Both the position numbers and the translations under genes were made by a program. 64,000 nucleotides of DNA from Aquibacillus sediminis (GTDB taxonomy: Bacteria; Bacillota; Bacilli; Bacillales; Amphibacillaceae). Under the pieces are notes generated by a model. It was not told the origin of the DNA and ran no database searches. It was given only the letters and a program-made list of their open reading frames with translations. The stretch is from positions 124,001 through 188,000 of the forward strand of contig NZ_SZNM01000004.1 in NCBI RefSeq assembly GCF_005870085.1. Reading direction: 5' to 3'. Shown one piece after another: positions 60,213 to 64,000 of this stretch (its first letter is position 1; the number at the start of each line of letters is the position of its first letter).

Positions 60213-61422
60213 CAAATATAACGAGGATCAGATTGGACAAATATTACGGAAAATGCCCCAAGTTGAAGATCAGCAACATAAGGATCAATTGTTTGAACTA
60301 GTTTCCTCTAATTTGAATAAAAATAAACATGAATTTGTTAGAAAGAAAAGACGGGCATGGTTATTACCTTCTTTTGCTTCAATTGTCGTTGTTCTAGTTA
60401 TGGCAGTTATGATTCAAAGTTTTATGTCCAATTCTAATTATGAACATACTGAATCAAATGATAGAGCCGATATAGATATGAATACATTTGAAGCGCCACA
60501 AGAGGATAGTGCTCAAATTCCACCTTCAGCTAAGGATGAAGCTGAAATTAGTTCAATGGATGAAGCGGAAACTCGAGCACAAGATAACAATTCCACTATG
60601 CTGGATTCATTAAAAAGCCATGTTGTTCAATCAGAACACCCATACAACAGGTTGATCCATGTAGCAGCATTAGATGAAAATGTGAACCATATCATTCCGA
60701 TTACCTTACAAACGGACGAACAAGTTGAGTTAGAATCTTATTACAATCATTTGGATAAATATTTGGATGTTGAGCAATTAGGTTTAGTAGCATATCCGTT
60801 TGAAGGCGTGACATTTAACGTATCGTTAGAGCAAGAGAAAGTAATGCTCGAGGTTGCTGAAAGTTATAACTTCGGTGGTGGAGGCGGCGCCATTCAAGGT
60901 GCCTTTGAAGGAATGCTCTCAACCATGTTTCGCCCTTATGGAGTAAAAGAAGCCGTTGTTCAGTATGCTGGAGAAAGACGTGAATTAGGGATGTTAGGCG
61001 AGATTGACCATATTGATTTAAGCGACACACACACACAATTATATAAGATTTATCAGAATGAGGAGGATTCTTCACGTCAATATCTTACTCCTTTAAATAC
61101 GGAAAGAAATATTAGATCGGCCATACAAGAGATGAGGAATAATGAGCATGAACGTAATATTCAGGCATCAATCCCGAATGATATTTATTTAACCGTAGAA
61201 TCGAATGACAAGCAACTTATAATAGGATTGTCAGCGGAAGCATCGTTGGAAAATAATCAAGAAACTTTAGATATGGTGGAAGCTATTTTAATGACAGCAA
61301 AAAGTTATGGCTACCAAACAGTGACATTTGATATCGGTATTGATCGTGTTGGACCATATAATTTAAGGGAGGAGATCCCAGTTCCAACCGCCGTTAACCC
61401 TATTGAGATGGAGACAAATTAA
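60202..61422 (+). CDS. rsiX: Anti-sigma-X factor RsiX
   Basis: This 406-residue protein has a cytoplasmic N-terminal domain (NEDQIGQILRKMPQVEDQQHK), one membrane helix at about residues 55-75 (SFASIVVVLVMAVMIQSFM), an acidic linker and a large extracytoplasmic GerMN-like domain. The domain contains GGGGGAIQGAFEGMLST. TTG 60202 follows GAGAGGAGGAATC and overlaps the sigX end, so the pair is coupled. It holds sigma-X inactive until an envelope signal. Confidence 0.92.
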   Translation: MSHNKYNEDQIGQILRKMPQVEDQQHKDQLFELVSSNLNKNKHEFVRKKRRAWLLPSFASIVVVLVMAVMIQSFMSNSNYEHTESNDRADIDMNTFEAPQEDSAQIPPSAKDEAEISSMDEAETRAQDNNSTMLDSLKSHVVQSEHPYNRLIHVAALDENVNHIIPITLQTDEQVELESYYNHLDKYLDVEQLGLVAYPFEGVTFNVSLEQEKVMLEVAESYNFGGGGGAIQGAFEGMLSTMFRPYGVKEAVVQYAGERRELGMLGEIDHIDLSDTHTQLYKIYQNEEDSSRQYLTPLNTERNIRSAIQEMRNNEHERNIQASIPNDIYLTVESNDKQLIIGLSAEASLENNQETLDMVEAILMTAKSYGYQTVTFDIGIDRVGPYNLREEIPVPTAVNPIEMETN

Positions 61423-61442
61423 TAAAAAATAGTTCGAGTTAT

Positions 61443-61498
61443 AAAAAAGAAGCTGTTTCACTCGATGATCTATTCATCTTGGAACAGCTTCTTTTATT
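61443..61498. terminator. Bidirectional terminator between rsiX and ppa
   Basis: AAAAAGAAGCTGTTTC pairs with GGAACAGCTTCTTTT around a roughly 24-base loop. T-runs are present on both strands. Confidence 0.8.
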
Positions 61499-61499
61499 T

Positions 61500-61988
61500 T
61501 TACTTTTTATAACGATCTAAACATTCATCAATTAGTTTGTTAGCAGCTTCTACGCCTTCCCACTCACCAATTTCTGTTTTCTTTCCTTGTAAATCCTTAT
61601 ATGTTTGGAAGAAGTGTGCAATTTCTTTAAGTTTATGTTGAGGAATATCCTCTAAACTATTTACTCCTTCAAACCTTGGGTCTTCAACAGGAACAGCAAT
61701 CAGCTTTTGATCTTCTTCACCATCATCGATCATGTTCAAGAAACCAATCACACGGGATTCAATCACACACCCAGGAAATGTAGGGTTTGTTACTAATACA
61801 AGAATATCTAGAGGGTCTCCATCTAGGGCAAGTGTCTCATCGATATATCCGTATTCAGCTGGATAGAACTGTGAAGAGAAAAGAACACGGTCTAATTTGA
61901 ATACCCCGTTTTCTTTGTCATATTCATACTTGTTTTGGCTTCCAGTTGGAATTTCGATAAATGCATCAACTACTCTGTTTTCTGCCAT
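61500..61988 (-). CDS. ppa: Inorganic pyrophosphatase, family I
   Basis: This 162-residue soluble enzyme has SQNKYEYDKENGVFKLDRVL, FYPAEYGYIDETLALDGDPLD (DGDPLD metal-binding site), and VPVEDPRFEG. It hydrolyses pyrophosphate to phosphate and drives biosynthetic reactions. AAGGAGGAAAT precedes the ATG on this strand. Family I is notable here, because B. subtilis uses the manganese-dependent family II enzyme PpaC. Confidence 0.94.
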   Translation of the reverse strand: MAENRVVDAFIEIPTGSQNKYEYDKENGVFKLDRVLFSSQFYPAEYGYIDETLALDGDPLDILVLVTNPTFPGCVIESRVIGFLNMIDDGEEDQKLIAVPVEDPRFEGVNSLEDIPQHKLKEIAHFFQTYKDLQGKKTEIGEWEGVEAANKLIDECLDRYKK

Positions 61989-62193
61989 TATATATTTCCT
62001 CCTTGTACAAAATATGTAAATAACTCGAATATTTATTATAGCAATATTTAATTAGTAATGAAAGCTAGGAGCATGTTAAAATGTTAATAGCTTTTATTTT
62101 TTTGATAACTGCTGGTGTCACAATAACTTTAAACTCTGACATAACTTTTTTGATAGTTATCCTTTGCCTGATTTGAATTAGGTATTATACCAC

Positions 62194-62320
62194 CGCTTCG
62201 GTAGAATACTCCGCTTTCCATGGGCACGGCCTCAGCTAACTTGGTAAATAAAAGCCCTTTACCAAGTGGATCTTCGGCTCGCGCTGTTCCCATAGGAGTC
62301 TCCGTATTCTACCTACGCTG
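62194..62320. repeat. A-type palindromic module, minimal form
   Basis: The ends are CGCTTCGGTAGAATACTCC and GGAGTCTCCGTATTCTACC. CGCTTTCCATGGGCACGG, CCTCAGCTAACTTGGTAAA, TTTACCAAGTGGATCTTCGG and CTCGCGCTGTTCCCATAGG make up the core. This is the simplest A copy. Confidence 0.8.
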
Positions 62321-62453
62321 TTAGTGATGTACTGATTAAAGTTAGATAAAACACCTTAGCTAATAGCTGAATAAGAGGATAATCTAATTCAGAAAAAGGG
62401 ATTTTTTCGTATGTAAATCGAGCAAACAACTATAAAATTCCGATGCTCATAAG

Positions 62454-62574
62454 AGCGAAGGAAATACACCGGAGACTCCTATGGGAGGAATGGCCTAGGT
62501 GAGACCCCGCAGTGAGGAACGAACGAGGAGGCTCATCAGCCACCCATGGAAAGCGTAGGTGTATTTCCGCAGCG
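62454..62574. repeat. B-type palindromic module, minimal form
   Basis: The ends are GCGAAGGAAATACACCGGAG and GGTGTATTTCCGCAGCG. ACTCCTATGGGAGGAATGG, CCTAGGTGAGACCCCGCAG, TGAGGAACGAACGAGGAGG and CTCATCAGCCACCCATGG fill the centre, followed by AAAGCGTA. Confidence 0.8.
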
Positions 62575-62732
62575 CTAGATTAGCACTTACTTTATAAAGG
62601 ACGAGCGAGAAAATCAATTACGTCAGATTTTCTATCAACTATGACGTTTAAACAAAAAACATATTGACATGATAAGCTGGAATATGTATGTGAACGCATA
62701 TGATTTCTTACATTTATCGTATATTATACGGA

Positions 62733-62757
62733 GAAAACCCCAAAAACAATGGGGTTT
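62733..62757 (-). terminator. Terminator of fer
   Basis: On the minus strand AAACCCC and GGGGTTT pair around a ten-base loop and are followed by TCTCC. It lies just after the fer stop. Confidence 0.65.
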
Positions 62758-62772
62758 GAAATTAGTCTACCT

Positions 62773-63069
<297 letters not shown>

Positions 63070-63157
63070 CTATCATTTTAATCTTGTTTTAAAAACATTT
63101 CAATACCAGTGAATCGAAAATAGTTATAGTACATTGGTTGTAAAAGGAGCGCCTATC

Positions 63158-64000
63158 ATGTTTATAACGGTTTTACTAGATTGTATACGAAAAATAAATA
63201 GTGAAAGAAGTATCTCGTCTATTTATCATCTATTAACCGGAAAAAGATCTGCACAAACTCTACAGGATGCACATCTTTATCAATTAGAAAACTATTTCGG
63301 TATATATAAAACAATAACACGAGATGAGTTAGCGAGTGTTATAAAACAATTAGAAAGACAAAAGTGTATTGAATCGAATCAAAACGCAGAAACAGCTCAA
63401 ATATCAGTGGTGGGAAAGGGACTGCTTGATGATGCTTCAATCTTTTTGGAGTTAACTGGTTTTAATGGAATGAAGTACGAGAATATTAGTAGCCACCTCG
63501 AACAACGATTATTATTGCTGATCCAAACAATTACGAATATAGAGGCAAGAAATAATCGGTTTGTTGCAATTGTTGAAGATGTTGGCACTCAGCAATTCGT
63601 AAAAGAAATATATAATACAATGAAAAATCGGCGTCGAGAATGGCTGCGTGGTTTGTTTAAAGAAATCCATTCCTTTTTACGTACCATCCCACAAAATCAA
63701 GCATCGATATTTGTTGATCGCTTAACAGGCTACGATCAGTTTGGATTGAGTAAAGAACAATTAGCACAAAAATATCAAGTGAGTAAACATGATATAGCTG
63801 TAACGCTTCAATTAATAATCCATAAGTTGTTAACTTTTCTATTAAATGAAACGAAAAACAGTTTGTATCTTTCTACACTTATAAAGGATTATGTAGAGCA
63901 AACATTTATTACAAACTCTGCAGCAGAAACATTGAATTTATTTCAAAGAGGATATAATCTAGAACAAATTATGTCAATTCGTAAATTAAAGGAAAGTACG
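63158..64000 (+). CDS. ypbB: YpbB-like helix-turn-helix protein (3' end outside window)
   Basis: The open frame runs 281 codons to the window edge and begins MFITVLLDCIRKINSERSI. It is helical and hydrophilic, with EQLAQKYQVSKHDIAVTLQL as a candidate helix-turn-helix around residue 205. In B. subtilis ypbB lies between fer and recQ; this position is the main reason for the name. AAAGGAG lies eight bases before the ATG. RecQ would be expected just beyond the window. Confidence 0.85.
   Translation, partial: MFITVLLDCIRKINSERSISSIYHLLTGKRSAQTLQDAHLYQLENYFGIYKTITRDELASVIKQLERQKCIESNQNAETAQISVVGKGLLDDASIFLELTGFNGMKYENISSHLEQRLLLLIQTITNIEARNNRFVAIVEDVGTQQFVKEIYNTMKNRRREWLRGLFKEIHSFLRTIPQNQASIFVDRLTGYDQFGLSKEQLAQKYQVSKHDIAVTLQLIIHKLLTFLLNETKNSLYLSTLIKDYVEQTFITNSAAETLNLFQRGYNLEQIMSIRKLKEST

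Larger units (their letters stand above)
62131..62646. repeat. Composite repeat, copy 3 (A and B palindromes)
   Basis: This 516-bp unit fills most of the ppa-fer gap. It starts AAACTCTGACATAAC and ends with an inverted relative of the terminal GTCATAGTTGATAG text. It contains a short A module (62194-62320) and a short B module (62454-62574), 133 bp apart and inverted. Neither has the optional cassette. Confidence 0.75.

Overview
The window is 64 kb of chromosome from a low-GC, spore-forming member of the Bacillaceae. AT-rich codon use, strong GGAGG-type ribosome binding sites, frequent TTG/GTG starts and a dense set of sporulation genes (spoIIM, dacF-spoIIAA-spoIIAB-sigF, spoVA, dacB-spmA-spmB, CotF-like coat genes) support this. 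From about 15.6 kb to the end, gene order follows the Bacillus subtilis yqiW-yqjA ... yqk ... fur-xerD-deoB-pupG ... lysA-ppiB ... scpAB ... resABCDE-sigX-rsiX ... fer-ypbB backbone. The genus cannot be fixed from this sequence; an Oceanobacillus/Virgibacillus-like halotolerant bacillus is a reasonable guess.

Layout. 0-9.4 kb is accessory: a MoxR/DUF58/SpoIIM-like/RDD membrane cluster, a methyltransferase, a His/Met-rich YdhK lipoprotein, an MhqO-type ring-cleaving dioxygenase with a candidate MhqR operator, a TRIC channel, two CotF-like coat genes and a DCC oxidoreductase. 9.7-14.1 kb holds a 29-codon membrane peptide gene and the qoxABCD aa3 quinol oxidase operon. 14.1-17.3 kb has small hypothetical genes, brxB, yqjA and a previously easy-to-miss prli42-like gene. 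17.4-19.4 kb encodes a two-subunit adenosylcobalamin mutase. 19.5-31.9 kb holds yqjE, dinB, a rnz-namA-glycerophosphodiesterase operon, yqjQ-yqkB-yqkC, yqkF, nudF, an EndoQ-like nuclease, spoIIM, fur and yqzK. 31.9-45.2 kb holds xerD, deoB-pupG-pdp, dacF-spoIIA, a shortened spoVA operon, lysA and ppiB. 45.4-64 kb holds an orphan ribT, scpAB, an SOD, dacB-spmAB, rluB, resABCDE, a cobalamin riboswitch with a DUF4430 lipoprotein and ECF S component, sigX-rsiX, ppa, fer and the start of ypbB.

How the genes work together. The window joins respiration (qoxABCD, the Res cytochrome c maturation and redox-sensing operon), forespore development (sigF control, spoVA, penicillin-binding proteins), nucleoside salvage and redox defence. 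Two separate loci point to cobalamin use: the split mutase at 17.4 kb and the riboswitch-controlled uptake module at 58.3 kb, which is inserted between resE and sigX.

The most unusual feature is a dispersed, GC-richer, modular repeat. Three intergenic loci (27.7, 36.3 and 62.1 kb) each carry two imperfect palindromes, A and B, in inverted arrangement about 135-155 bp apart, inside larger conserved flanks; one copy is bounded by a perfect 21-bp inverted repeat. A and B share their termini and an optional internal cassette but have different cores. A second, unrelated pair of about 140-bp repeats lies at 46.1 and 55.5 kb. No tRNA, rRNA, CRISPR array or intact transposase was seen.
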